Shown in pieces: positions 52,117 to 61,323 of a DNA stretch of 64,000 nucleotides. Both the position numbers and the translations under genes were made by a program. This DNA comes from Streptomyces peucetius. GTDB taxonomy: Bacteria; Actinomycetota; Actinomycetes; Streptomycetales; Streptomycetaceae. The stretch covers positions 1,488,001 to 1,552,000 of the forward strand of contig NZ_CP107567.1 of the NCBI RefSeq assembly GCF_025854275.1. The letters are read 5' to 3'. How positions within the stretch are numbered: the first letter of the stretch is position 1; each line of letters starts with the position of its first letter. The notes under the pieces are model-generated. The model was not told where the DNA came from, did no database searches, and saw nothing but the letters and a program-made list of their open reading frames with translations.

Positions 52117-52626
52117 ATGAGCACCCCCCACGTCGTCGTGGTGATGGGCGTGGCAGGAACCGGCAAGACCACGATCGGCCCCCTGCTCGCCGCCGCCCTG
52201 GGCGTCCCCTATGCCGAGGGCGACGACTTCCATCCCCCGGCGAACATCGCCAAGATGTCGGCCGGCGTCCCGCTGGACGACGAGGACCGCCGGCCGTGGC
52301 TCGACGCCATCGGCGAGTGGGCCCACGGCAGGGCGGGGCTCGGCGGAGTGGTCTCCAGCTCCGCGCTCAAGCGTGAGTACCGCGACCGGCTGCGGGCGGC
52401 GGCGCCCGACGCCGTCTTCCTCCACCTCACCGGCGGCCGCGAGCTCATCGAGCAGCGGATGACGGAGCGCAAGGGACACTTCATGCCCACCGCGCTTCTC
52501 GACTCCCAGTTCGCCACCCTCCAGCCCCTGGGAGACGACGAGGCGGGCGTCGCCGTCGATGTGTCCGGCACCCCCGAAGAAATCACCGAACGGGCCGTCG
52601 CCGCGCTGCGCGGGCTCGAACCTTAA
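52117..52626 (+). CDS. gntK: Gluconokinase
   Basis: GntK phosphorylates gluconate to 6-phosphogluconate for the pentose-phosphate pathway. The 169-residue P-loop kinase has Walker A VVMGVAGTGKTT, the family motif GDDFHPPANIAKMSAGVPLDDEDRRPWL and SSSALKREYRDRLR, and ends in the usual LLDSQFATLQPLGDDE. The ATG at 52117 follows GCGAGG; upstream in-frame starts lie on operators and are rejected. It precedes gntP by 9 bp and is divergent from a GntR regulator. Confidence 0.96.
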   Translation: MSTPHVVVVMGVAGTGKTTIGPLLAAALGVPYAEGDDFHPPANIAKMSAGVPLDDEDRRPWLDAIGEWAHGRAGLGGVVSSSALKREYRDRLRAAAPDAVFLHLTGGRELIEQRMTERKGHFMPTALLDSQFATLQPLGDDEAGVAVDVSGTPEEITERAVAALRGLEP

Positions 52627-52635
52627 GGAATCACC

Positions 52636-54033
52636 GTGACCAGTCTCAGCGTCGAGATGCTGGCAGCGGACACCGTCGAACCGATCACCTCGGCGGGTAA
52701 CGCACAGCTGGGCATCGCCGTCCTCGCGGGCATCGCTGTCATCGTCCTGCTCATCACCAAGTTCAAGCTGCACGCCTTCCTCGCGCTGACCATCGGGTCG
52801 CTCGCGCTCGGCGCGTTCGCCGGTGCTCCGCTCGGTGCGGCGATCGCCTCCTTCACCACCGGTCTCGGTTCGACCGTCGCGGGTGTCGGCGTCCTGATCG
52901 CCCTCGGCGCGATCCTCGGCAAGCTGCTCGCGGACTCCGGCGGCGCCGACCAGATCGTCGACACGATCCTCGCGCGGGCGAGCGGACGGGCCATGCCGTG
53001 GGCGATGGTGCTGATCGCCTCGATCATCGGACTTCCGCTCTTCTTCGAGGTCGGCATCGTCCTGCTGATCCCGGTCGTGCTGATGGTCGCCAAGCGCGGC
53101 AACTACTCGCTGATGCGCATCGGCATCCCGGCACTGGCCGGCCTCTCCGTGATGCACGGCCTCATCCCGCCGCACCCCGGCCCGCTCGTCGCGATCGACG
53201 CCGTCGGCGCCAACCTCGGTGTCACGCTGGCCCTCGGCCTGGTCGTCGCCGTGCCGACCGTGATCATCGCGGGTCCGGTGTTCTCCAAGTACGCCGCGCG
53301 CTGGGTGGACATCCCCGCGCCCGAGAAGATGATCCCGCAGCGTCAGTCGGAGCACCTGGAGAAGCGTCCGAGCTTCGGCGCCACCGTCGCCACGGTGCTG
53401 CTGCCCGTCGTCCTGATGATGGCCAAGGCACTCGTCGACATCGTCGTGGACGACCCCGAGCACTCCGTCCAGCGGGTCACCGACGTCATCGGCTCGCCGT
53501 TGATAGCACTCCTCGCCGCCGTCGTCCTCGGCCTGTTCACCCTGGGCCGCGCCGCCGGGTTCACCAAGGAGCGCCTCTCCTCGACCGTCGAGAAGTCGCT
53601 CGCCCCGATCGCCGGTGTGCTGCTGATCGTCGGCGCCGGCGGCGGTTTCAAGCAGACGCTGATCGACATCGGTGTCGGCCGGATGATCCTGGACTTCTCC
53701 GAGGACTGGGCCATCCCGACACTGCTGCTCGCCTGGCTGATCGCCGTCGCGATCCGGCTGGCGACCGGCTCCGCGACCGTGGCCACGATCTCCGCGGCCG
53801 GTCTGGTCGCCCCGCTCGCCGCCGACATGTCGACGTCGCACGCCGCCCTGCTCGTCCTCGCCATCGGCGCCGGCTCGCTGTTCTTCAGCCACGTCAACGA
53901 CGCCGGCTTCTGGCTGGTGAAGGAGTACTTCGGCATGAGCGTCGGCCAGACGATCAAGACCTGGTCGGTGATGGAGACGATCATCTCGGTCGTCGGCATC
54001 GTCTTCGTCCTGCTGCTGTCACTCGTCCTCTAG
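52636..54033 (+). CDS. gntP: Gluconate permease, GntP family
   Basis: This 465-residue permease has about twelve to fourteen hydrophobic segments and typical GntP phrases: ALGAILGKLLADSGGADQIVDTIL, IPPHPGPLVAIDAVGANLG, and the late LLVLAIGAGSLFFSHVNDAGFWLVKEYFGM. It imports gluconate by proton symport. The GTG at 52636 lies 5 nt after AAGGAATC, nine bases after the gntK stop, so the pair is one operon. Its 3' end overlaps the convergent cytochrome b gene by 15 bp. Confidence 0.96.
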   Translation: MTSLSVEMLAADTVEPITSAGNAQLGIAVLAGIAVIVLLITKFKLHAFLALTIGSLALGAFAGAPLGAAIASFTTGLGSTVAGVGVLIALGAILGKLLADSGGADQIVDTILARASGRAMPWAMVLIASIIGLPLFFEVGIVLLIPVVLMVAKRGNYSLMRIGIPALAGLSVMHGLIPPHPGPLVAIDAVGANLGVTLALGLVVAVPTVIIAGPVFSKYAARWVDIPAPEKMIPQRQSEHLEKRPSFGATVATVLLPVVLMMAKALVDIVVDDPEHSVQRVTDVIGSPLIALLAAVVLGLFTLGRAAGFTKERLSSTVEKSLAPIAGVLLIVGAGGGFKQTLIDIGVGRMILDFSEDWAIPTLLLAWLIAVAIRLATGSATVATISAAGLVAPLAADMSTSHAALLVLAIGAGSLFFSHVNDAGFWLVKEYFGMSVGQTIKTWSVMETIISVVGIVFVLLLSLVL

Positions 54034-54681
54034 CCACCTCGGGTGGTGGTCGCGGGACCACCGGCGCTCGACCGACCCGGTGCGCATGCCACGGCGTGCC
54101 TCCGGGTCGGCGAGCGCCATTCCGATGTGCCCGGCGATCACGATCCCGACGGCGAGCGACAGCCAGTCGTGCACGAACGTCGCGCTCGTACGCCACACCA
54201 GCGGCGTGAGCCCGGTGAACCACATCAGCAGTCCGGTGCCGAGCATGACCAGCGTCGCGCCGGCGATCCAGGCGGCGTAGATCTTCTGCCCGGCGTTGAA
54301 CTTGCCCGCCGGGCGGGCGTCCGGGCCGTGCCGGCGGTGGCGTACGGCACGCAGCCACGCCCGGTCGTGCGGCGCGAAGCGGTTCAGCCGGCGCAGGTCC
54401 GCGCGGAACGCGCGGGAGGCCAGCCCGAGCAGGAACGGCGCCGGCAGCAGCAGCCCCGACCACTGATGGACGGTGACCACGAGGTGGCGGCGGCCGACGA
54501 GTTCGGCGAGCTGGGGCACGTAGAGCGCGGCGGCGGTCGCGGCGCAGAGCAGCATCAGGGCGGCGGTGGTGCGGTGCACCCAGCGCTCGGCGCGGCTGAA
54601 ACGCCTGACGCGGGCGGGCCGTTCAGACGGTGGGGGTGTCGGTGCGGCCGTTGGACCGGCCGACCCAGGCGTCGACGTCAT
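54019..54681 (-). CDS. Cytochrome b561/FdhI-like membrane subunit
   Basis: This 220-residue membrane protein has four hydrophobic segments and paired histidines for b-type heme (AERWVHRTTAALMLLCA, VTVHQWSGLLLPAPFLLG, ATFVHDWLSLAVGIVIAGHIGMAL), as in cytochrome b561 and formate-dehydrogenase gamma subunits. Its start (ATG 54681) lies inside the end of the upstream molybdoenzyme gene, with a 59-bp overlap, so the two are coupled; it should deliver electrons to that periplasmic enzyme. Unlike the six-helix MsrQ/YedZ partner of enterobacterial MsrP, this looks like a b561-type protein. Confidence 0.82.
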   Translation of the reverse strand: MTSTPGSAGPTAAPTPPPSERPARVRRFSRAERWVHRTTAALMLLCAATAAALYVPQLAELVGRRHLVVTVHQWSGLLLPAPFLLGLASRAFRADLRRLNRFAPHDRAWLRAVRHRRHGPDARPAGKFNAGQKIYAAWIAGATLVMLGTGLLMWFTGLTPLVWRTSATFVHDWLSLAVGIVIAGHIGMALADPEARRGMRTGSVERRWSRDHHPRWLEDE

Positions 54682-55357
54682 AGCCCCGCTCCTCCCAGTA
54701 GCCGGGGCGGACGGCTTCGGTGACCGTGATCCCGGAGAGCCATTTCGCCGACTTGTAGAAGTACATCGGCGCCACATAGAGCCGGACCGGGCCGCCGTGC
54801 GAGTGGCTGACCGGCTTGTCCTGCATCCGCAGGGCGACGAGGACGTCGTCGCGGCGGGCCTGGGTGAGGGTGAGGCTCTCGCTGTACGTGCCGTCGAAGC
54901 AGGTGAACCGGATCGCGCGGGCGGCCGGCCGTACCCCGGCGGCGTCCAGCAGCTCCGAGAGCTTCACGCCCTCGAAGGGCGTGTCGGGCACCCGCCACCC
55001 GGTGACGCACTGCACGTCCCGCACCACGCGGGTCTGCGGCAGGGCGCGGAGGTCGGCCAGGGTGTACGTGGCCGGGTTCTCGACGAGACCGTCGACGGTG
55101 AGGCGGTAGGTCTCCGCGGTCCTGCGCGGCACGGAGGAGGCGACGGAGTAGTAGCGGAAGCCGCCGCCGTTCGGAAGCAGGCCCGTCAGTCCTGTCGGGT
55201 CCTTGTCGGCCGCGGCGCCGAGGAGGCTTTCCAGGCCGCGCTGCAGGTACGGCGCGGCGGCGACGCCGGCCGCGCCGAGGCCGAGCATGCCGAGGACCAG
55301 CCGGCGGCCCACAGGCGTGCCGCCTTCTTCCTCGGTGCCGGGGTGTTGTGTGGTCAC
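54623..55357 (-). CDS. Molybdopterin-dependent oxidoreductase, MsrP/YedY-like
   Basis: This 244-residue sulfite-oxidase-fold enzyme binds a mononuclear molybdenum cofactor. The Mo-ligating cysteine is in TRVVRDVQCVTGWRV, and the family motifs YTLADLRALPQ and HGGPVRLYVAPMYFYKSAKWL are present. A Tat-like signal (GRRLVLGMLGLGAAG) suggests export in folded form. The relatives reduce oxidised methionine or other sulfoxides. The start is uncertain: GTG 55357 has no well-placed ribosome-binding site; the long frame further upstream is rejected. Overlaps the cytochrome b gene downstream. Divergent from the M14 peptidase. Confidence 0.85.
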   Translation of the reverse strand: MTTQHPGTEEEGGTPVGRRLVLGMLGLGAAGVAAAPYLQRGLESLLGAAADKDPTGLTGLLPNGGGFRYYSVASSVPRRTAETYRLTVDGLVENPATYTLADLRALPQTRVVRDVQCVTGWRVPDTPFEGVKLSELLDAAGVRPAARAIRFTCFDGTYSESLTLTQARRDDVLVALRMQDKPVSHSHGGPVRLYVAPMYFYKSAKWLSGITVTEAVRPGYWEERGYDVDAWVGRSNGRTDTPTV

Positions 55358-55670
55358 CCTTCGATTCGAGCACCTGGACGCCGTCGGGGGCCAGTGCCGG
55401 GCGTGGTCCGTCAGACTTCCGTCACACTCCGGGGAGCTGCGAAGACGCCTCCGGGCGGGGAGACACGCGGCAGGGCTCCGGAGAGCAGGTCCACCCGCGG
55501 ACCATCTTCTTCCGTTTCTTGCGCCCAAGATCTCGTGTGCATGACGTTCCTTTGATACGTTCCCGTCTGCCTCCCCCCACCACGGATAGGGCAATGCTCC
55601 GGAAAGTCGTCGTGCCCTACTCCGGCACGCCTTCCGACCTGGAGCAGAGCTCCTTTTGACGGGAGTTCAC
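55358..55670. other. Divergent promoter region, molybdoenzyme / M14 peptidase
   Basis: No gene is supported in these 313 bp. A relatively AT-rich stretch near 55500-55570 (TCTTCTTCCG, TTTGATACG) may hold the M14 promoter. I see no riboswitch or strong hairpin. Short frames here have no ribosome-binding site or recognisable product. Confidence 0.5.
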
Positions 55671-57776
55671 GTGGTCGTTTCACATCGACGATCCCGCAAG
55701 CGCATCGCACTGTCGTGCGCCCTGGTCGCAGCCGCCGCGGGCGGACTGCTGCCCTTCATGTCCTTCTCCCCCGCCGGAGCGGCGGAGGACGGATTCCGGC
55801 CCCAGCTCGTCACGGTGGACACCCCCACCAGAGCGGCCAGATCGGAGCTCGGCACACTCGGCCTCGACGTCACCGAACACGCGGGCCACGGATACACCGA
55901 AGTGGTCCTGCACCAGCCCGGCGACGCCCTGGCGCTGCGCGCGGCCGGCTTCACCTGGGAGGTGCGCATACCGGACCTCGTCCAGCGGGAGTCCGAGATC
56001 AACACCGCCAACCGCGCCTACGCGGCCGCCACCGCCACCTCGCCGCTGCCCTCGGGCCGCGACAGCTATCGGAGCCTCGCCGACTACAACGCGGACCTCG
56101 ACCGCCTCGCGACGCGGCATCCCGGGATCGTCAAGAAGATCACGCTCAAGCACAAGAGCCTCGAGGGCAAACCCGTCCACGGCGTCGAGATCGCGCACGA
56201 CGTGACCGCGGCCAAGGACGGGCGGCCGGTCTTCCTCATGCTGGGTCTGCACCACGCCCGCGAATGGCCCTCGGGCGAGCACGCCATCGAGTTCGCCCAC
56301 GACCTGGTCAAGAACCACGGCAGCGACGACCGGATCACCGCGCTGCTGAAGAAGGCCCGCGTCGTGGTCGTGCCCGTCGTCAACGTCGACGGTTTCGAGA
56401 AGTCCTACAACGACGGACAGCTGGTGGACCTGCGCACCGTCGACGGCGGCGGCACGGCGTCCATCCTGGCGACGCCCGGCAACGCCTACAAGCGCAAGAA
56501 CTGCCGGATCGTCGACGGCCAGGCCCCGCTCGCCGGCGAGTGCTCCCTGACGAGCAGCCCCGGCGGTTACGCCGTCGGCGTCGACCTCAACCGCAACTAC
56601 GGCGCGTACTGGGGCGGTCCCGGCGCGTCGGCACAGTCCGTCGACCCCACCTACCGCGGCGCCGCGCCCTTCTCCGAACCCGAGACGCAGAACATCCGTC
56701 ACCTGATCAGCACCCGGCAGGTGACCGGGCTGATCACCAACCACACGTTCTCCAACCTGGTCCTCAGCCCCGGCGGCGTCGCACCGGACACGATCGGCCC
56801 CGGCGGGCAGCCGGTCGGCAGCGCGGCCGACGACGAGGCGCTCGTGGCGCTGGGTGACCGGATGGCCGCCCAGAACGGCTACACGAGCCAGCACAGCTGG
56901 GAGCTGTACGACACCACGGGCTCCACGGAGGACTGGTCGTACAACGCGACCGGCGGCTTCGGCTACACCTTCGAGATCGGGCCGGACGAGTTCCATCCGC
57001 CGTTCCCCGAGGTCGTCGACGAGTACCTGGGCGCCGGCGAGTTCGCGGGCAGGGGCAACCGCGAGGCATTCCTCATCGCGCTGGAGAGTGCCGTCGACAC
57101 CGCCACCCACTCGGTGATCTCCGGCAAGGCGCCCGAGGGCGCGACCCTGCGGCTGCGCAAGAGCTTCGCCACGCCGACCTGGACCGGGAGCATCACCGAC
57201 ACCCTGGACACGACGATGACCGTCGGCCGCGGCGGCTCGTACACATGGCACGTCAACCCGTCCACCCGGCCGGTCGTCAAGGCGCGCCAGCTCCAGGTGA
57301 TCTCCTCCGAGCCGCTGGAGCAGCAGAGCTGGACGGGCACCACCGCGCCGGGGCAGCGCACCGAGCAGGAGTTCACGGTCGGCCGGGAGGCGGACGTCCT
57401 CGAGGTGAAGCTGGACTGGCCCACCCCGGACGACCTCGACCTGTACGTGCTGCGCAAGAACGCCGACGGCACGCTCACCCAGGTCGCGAGCTCGGCCGGG
57501 TTCGTCGGTGAGAAGGAGCGCGCTCTCCTCCAGGACCCGGAGCAGGGCACGTACGTCCTGCGGGTCGAGAACTTCGCCTCGGCGACGCCGTCCTGGACGC
57601 TCACCGCGTCACTGTTCGACGCCACCGAGGAGCAGACCGGCGGCCTGATCGAGAACTGGACGCTCACCTGCGAGAGGGACGGCAAGGTCCTCGAACGGGT
57701 GCCCGTCGTGGTCGACCGCGGGCAGAAGGTCAAGGCCGATCTGAAGACCTGCGCCAGGAACTGGAGCACCAACTGA
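55671..57776 (+). CDS. Secreted M14 zinc carboxypeptidase
   Basis: This 701-residue exported protein has a signal peptide (after RRSRKRIALS), a propeptide-like N-terminal region, and a peptidase M14 domain whose zinc ligands are His195 and Glu198 (LHHAREW) and His358 (TNHTF); the catalytic Glu is Glu435 (GYTFEIGPD). The C-terminal part has a PPC-type beta-sandwich (ADVLEVKLDWPTPDDLDLYVL...GTYVLRVENF). GTG 55671 follows GGGAG by 5 nt; a TTG 15 bp upstream is less likely. The stop overlaps the following subtilase start by one base, so both proteases are probably made together. Extracellular protein degradation is the likely role. Confidence 0.93.
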   Translation: MVVSHRRSRKRIALSCALVAAAAGGLLPFMSFSPAGAAEDGFRPQLVTVDTPTRAARSELGTLGLDVTEHAGHGYTEVVLHQPGDALALRAAGFTWEVRIPDLVQRESEINTANRAYAAATATSPLPSGRDSYRSLADYNADLDRLATRHPGIVKKITLKHKSLEGKPVHGVEIAHDVTAAKDGRPVFLMLGLHHAREWPSGEHAIEFAHDLVKNHGSDDRITALLKKARVVVVPVVNVDGFEKSYNDGQLVDLRTVDGGGTASILATPGNAYKRKNCRIVDGQAPLAGECSLTSSPGGYAVGVDLNRNYGAYWGGPGASAQSVDPTYRGAAPFSEPETQNIRHLISTRQVTGLITNHTFSNLVLSPGGVAPDTIGPGGQPVGSAADDEALVALGDRMAAQNGYTSQHSWELYDTTGSTEDWSYNATGGFGYTFEIGPDEFHPPFPEVVDEYLGAGEFAGRGNREAFLIALESAVDTATHSVISGKAPEGATLRLRKSFATPTWTGSITDTLDTTMTVGRGGSYTWHVNPSTRPVVKARQLQVISSEPLEQQSWTGTTAPGQRTEQEFTVGREADVLEVKLDWPTPDDLDLYVLRKNADGTLTQVASSAGFVGEKERALLQDPEQGTYVLRVENFASATPSWTLTASLFDATEEQTGGLIENWTLTCERDGKVLERVPVVVDRGQKVKADLKTCARNWSTN

Positions 57777-60700
57777 TGGCACGCGTATCCGGCGGAGCCG
57801 GCCGGCTCCGCGCCCTGGTCACGGTCGCCACGCTGGCCGTGTGCGTCTCCCTGCTGCCCGCGGCGGCCGCGGGCGCCGAAGGCGCCGATGTCACGGTCGG
57901 CTCCGTGGACGGCCGGCAGGTCGTCGACGGAGCCGTGCGTGGCGCCCTGGAGGGCACCGTCGACGTGACGGGAACCGCCCGCACCGGAGCTCCCGGCACG
58001 CCGGGCGAGAGTGCTCCGCTGCACGCGGACGCGGGCGACAGCGCCCATGTCGCCGTCGGCGAGAGGGCCGTACTGCTCGGCAGCGCGTACGGCGGGACGG
58101 CGCCCTACACCTGGGCGTGGACGGCGGAGCACGGCACCGTCACCGACCGGGACTCCTCGAGCGCCGCGTTCGACACCACCGGACTCGCCGCGGGCACCTA
58201 CGAGGTGCGGCTCACCGTCACCGACGCGGCCGGCGCGAAGACGTCCGACACCGTCAGAGTCGTGGTGGTGGAAGAGAGTTCGGCCACCCTGCTCGACGAG
58301 ACGAAGTCCGACCCGACTCCGGGCGTCTTCCCCACCGGCCAGGCCGTCGAGTTCCCCTTCGACGTCCCCTCCGGCGTGAGTTCCTTCGACGTCACCCTGT
58401 CGTGGAAGACGACCGCGCAGGACTACGACCTGCGGGTCACCGACCCGTCCGGCGATGTGGTGGCCCGTTCCGAGTCGTCCGGGCATCCCGAGAAGACGTC
58501 GGTGTCGTCGCCCGCCGCCGGCACCTGGAAGGTGGTGGCCGTCAAGTGGGCGACCGTCACCGACGAGGTGACCGCACAGGTCGTCGCCCGCAGCCGCCCG
58601 GCCGACCCCCGGCCGAAGGTGTCGGCCGGCGGCCCGTACGAGTTCGAGTCCGGCGCGGCACAGCGGCTCACGGGCAGCGTCTCGGGCGGTACCGCCCCGG
58701 TCACCGCCGCCTGGGACCTCGACGCCGACGGGCAGTTCGACGACGGCACGGGCACCACGCTCGACACCGCCCTGCCCGACGGGCGGCACCTGGTCACCCT
58801 CAAGGCGACCGACGCCGACGGCCTGGAGCGCCGTGAGACGACGTCCGTGCTGGTGGGCAGCGCCGAGCGGCTCGCCGCAGGGCCGCCGGTAACCGTCATC
58901 GGCATCGCCGACACCGGCATCAACCCGTACCACCTGGAGTTCTCCGCCGCCACCTACCCGGACCCCGACGTCCTGGCGCTGACGAAGAACTTCACCCGGC
59001 ACCCGTCGGAGTACATCCCGGGTTACCCGGCCGCCGCGCCGGCCATCCCCGTCACACTCGGCAAGGGCTATCTGCCCGCCGCCGACAAGGAGTTGTGGAC
59101 GAGCGAGCGGGTGCCGGGCGGCAAGCTGCACTGGATTCCCGGCACCAAGATCGTCGGCGCCTACTCCTCCGGCGTGGACGGCGCGCACCCGGTGCTCGAC
59201 GACCACGGGCACGGCACCGGCTCCGCCTCAGTGTCCGCGGGCAACCGCTACGGCTACTGCCCGTCCTGCCTGCTGGTCATGGTGGAGGGCCTCGACGAGA
59301 CGGTCGCCACGCAGTACCCCTGGGTCGACATCACCTCGCACTCCTTCGGCTACGTCGGCGGCGCGCCCGTCGGACCGGTGCTCAGCGGCGAGGAGGTCAC
59401 CAAGGAGGCCGCCGAGCGCGGCCAGACCGTGCTGTTCGCCGCCGGGAACGGCGTCGGCAACGCCTTCGACGTACCGGTCAGCACCTGGCACTCCGACCAG
59501 ACGGGGCCCGACTGGAACATCACCGTCGGCGCGCTGCGCCGGAACGACCAGCGGGCCGTCGTCGGTGACGGCATCCCCGTGCACCTGTCGTCGTGGGGCA
59601 TCGGCAGCCTGCCGTCCGCGTGCCACACGGGTGTGCGGTGCCAGGACCAGTTCAGCGGCACCTCGGCGGCGACCCCGTACACGGCCGGCGTCTTCGGGAC
59701 CACGCTGCAGCGGGTCCGTGACGCCATCGGTGACCCGAGCGCCGGGCAGGAGTCCGGACAGGTGGTCGCCGAGGGCCGTGCCGTGCCTTCGAGCGTGTAC
59801 CTGCACGACGGCCGGCTCACCCGCGCCGAACTGCGCGAGGCGGTACTGAAGAACGCCTTCCCGCTCGGTGAGGACAACCTGCCGTCCGCGAGCTGGCCGC
59901 TCGCCTCGCCGTACACCGCCGGGAACGTCCTCTTCGAGGGTTACGGAGCCGCGACGCCCGAGACCGCCCGGCGCGCCGTGGACACCCTGCTCGGCAGGGC
60001 ACTGCTGCCCGAACGGCCCGTCGAGGACGACTTCTTCGCCACCGACCGGGTGATCCGGGACAGCATCTGGGGCGGCTACGACCGCGACGGCGACGGCACC
60101 TCCGACCCGGCCGCGGCGCCCACCGGTCTCTCCGTCTCCCTCGACGACGTGGCCACGCTCGACGGCGCGCTCGACCTCCTGCACCGGACGGCCGCCGCCC
60201 GCGAGGACACGTCCGGATCCCGGGCCCCTGCCGGGGAGGGCGTCTTCAGCTACTACCTGCACCAGGGGCAGGACTGCGGTGCGGAGCGGACGATGGACCG
60301 CACCGACCGGGCCGGCGACGCGGACGGCTGCGCCGTCAGCGACACGCTGTCCTCGGCCGCGCCGTACCTTCCGACGGCCGCCTATCCGGCGACCGACACC
60401 CTCGGCGCGCCGCTCGCCTCCGGTTCGCGGGTGCGGGCGGAGCTGTACGTGCGCACCGCCGCGCCCGCCGCGATGACGGGGCCGACGGTCCTGCTCCAGG
60501 CGACCGACCGGGAGATCGGGCGCGGCAAGGCCGCCGCGCAGCCCGTCACGGGCGCCTGGACGAAGTTCACGATCGACTTCGAGACGGCCCGGCACGCGTT
60601 CACCGGTGAGCAGTTGACGGTGCAGCTGCTCTCCGACAGCACCGCGCTCGCCTCTGTGGGGTACGAGGGCGACCACGCCTCGAAGCTGACGGTCGGCCCG

Positions 60701-61249
60701 GCGGCGCTGCCGCCCACCGGTCTGGAGTTCGGCGCCACGATCGACTCCCCTGCCGACGGCTCCGAGGCCGTGGCCGGGCAGACGGTCGTCGCCGGCGGCC
60801 GGTTCGCCTTCCCGGACCTCGGCACCGACCCCGAGGGCGTCGGCGGCCGGCCGGAGACGCACCGCGTGCAGGTGTCGGTGGACGACGACACGTTCGCCTC
60901 GCCCGTCAGTGCGGTGCTCGACGACGCCACGGGCACCTGGCGGGCGGACCTCGGCGGGCTCGCGGCGGGCGAGCACACGGTGCACGTCCGCGCCGTGCGT
61001 GACGGCACGCCGTCCGAGGTGACGACCACCACGTTCCGCGTGGTGCCGGACGCCCGGGTCGAGTGGCAGGTCGTGCAGCGCAACGCGCCGGTGGACGCCG
61101 CCGCGTGGAAGCCCGCGACCGGGACCGCCCACTGGTCGTTCGCGCTCGATACCGGCGCGTACGGGTCCGGTTCCCGGACGATCGTCGTACGGCTGGTGGA
61201 GCAGGGGGTGGAGACGGCGAGGGACACCGTCCGGGCCGTCTTCCGCTGA
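57776..61249 (+). CDS. Secreted S8 subtilisin-like protease with PKD/PPC modules
   Basis: This 1157-residue exported serine protease has an alanine-rich signal peptide, an N-terminal half with two PKD-like beta-domains (AVLLGSAYGGTAPYTWAWTA, YEFESGAAQRLTGSVSGGTAP) around a PPC-like domain, then a subtilase domain with the triad Asp379 (IGIADTGIN), His479 (DDHGHGTGSA) and Ser630 (FSGTSAATP), plus oxyanion Asn558 (AAGNG). Further C-terminal beta-domains run to the end. The ATG overlaps the M14 stop by one base (TGATG). Placement of accessory domains before the catalytic domain is unusual. It ends before a bidirectional terminator. Confidence 0.93.
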   Translation: MARVSGGAGRLRALVTVATLAVCVSLLPAAAAGAEGADVTVGSVDGRQVVDGAVRGALEGTVDVTGTARTGAPGTPGESAPLHADAGDSAHVAVGERAVLLGSAYGGTAPYTWAWTAEHGTVTDRDSSSAAFDTTGLAAGTYEVRLTVTDAAGAKTSDTVRVVVVEESSATLLDETKSDPTPGVFPTGQAVEFPFDVPSGVSSFDVTLSWKTTAQDYDLRVTDPSGDVVARSESSGHPEKTSVSSPAAGTWKVVAVKWATVTDEVTAQVVARSRPADPRPKVSAGGPYEFESGAAQRLTGSVSGGTAPVTAAWDLDADGQFDDGTGTTLDTALPDGRHLVTLKATDADGLERRETTSVLVGSAERLAAGPPVTVIGIADTGINPYHLEFSAATYPDPDVLALTKNFTRHPSEYIPGYPAAAPAIPVTLGKGYLPAADKELWTSERVPGGKLHWIPGTKIVGAYSSGVDGAHPVLDDHGHGTGSASVSAGNRYGYCPSCLLVMVEGLDETVATQYPWVDITSHSFGYVGGAPVGPVLSGEEVTKEAAERGQTVLFAAGNGVGNAFDVPVSTWHSDQTGPDWNITVGALRRNDQRAVVGDGIPVHLSSWGIGSLPSACHTGVRCQDQFSGTSAATPYTAGVFGTTLQRVRDAIGDPSAGQESGQVVAEGRAVPSSVYLHDGRLTRAELREAVLKNAFPLGEDNLPSASWPLASPYTAGNVLFEGYGAATPETARRAVDTLLGRALLPERPVEDDFFATDRVIRDSIWGGYDRDGDGTSDPAAAPTGLSVSLDDVATLDGALDLLHRTAAAREDTSGSRAPAGEGVFSYYLHQGQDCGAERTMDRTDRAGDADGCAVSDTLSSAAPYLPTAAYPATDTLGAPLASGSRVRAELYVRTAAPAAMTGPTVLLQATDREIGRGKAAAQPVTGAWTKFTIDFETARHAFTGEQLTVQLLSDSTALASVGYEGDHASKLTVGPAALPPTGLEFGATIDSPADGSEAVAGQTVVAGGRFAFPDLGTDPEGVGGRPETHRVQVSVDDDTFASPVSAVLDDATGTWRADLGGLAAGEHTVHVRAVRDGTPSEVTTTTFRVVPDARVEWQVVQRNAPVDAAAWKPATGTAHWSFALDTGAYGSGSRTIVVRLVEQGVETARDTVRAVFR

Positions 61250-61270
61250 CCCGGCCCGCACACACAGGAG

Positions 61271-61300
61271 GGGCCGGCATCCCGCTGGGGGTGCCGGCCC
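61271..61300. terminator. Bidirectional terminator, subtilase / FAD dehydrogenase
   Basis: GGGCCGGCATCCC (61271-61283) pairs with 61288-61300, with one A/G mismatch and a short loop, in the 74-bp gap between convergent genes. Confidence 0.75.
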
Positions 61301-61323
61301 GTCCCGCGTCCGGGCTCCGGCCG

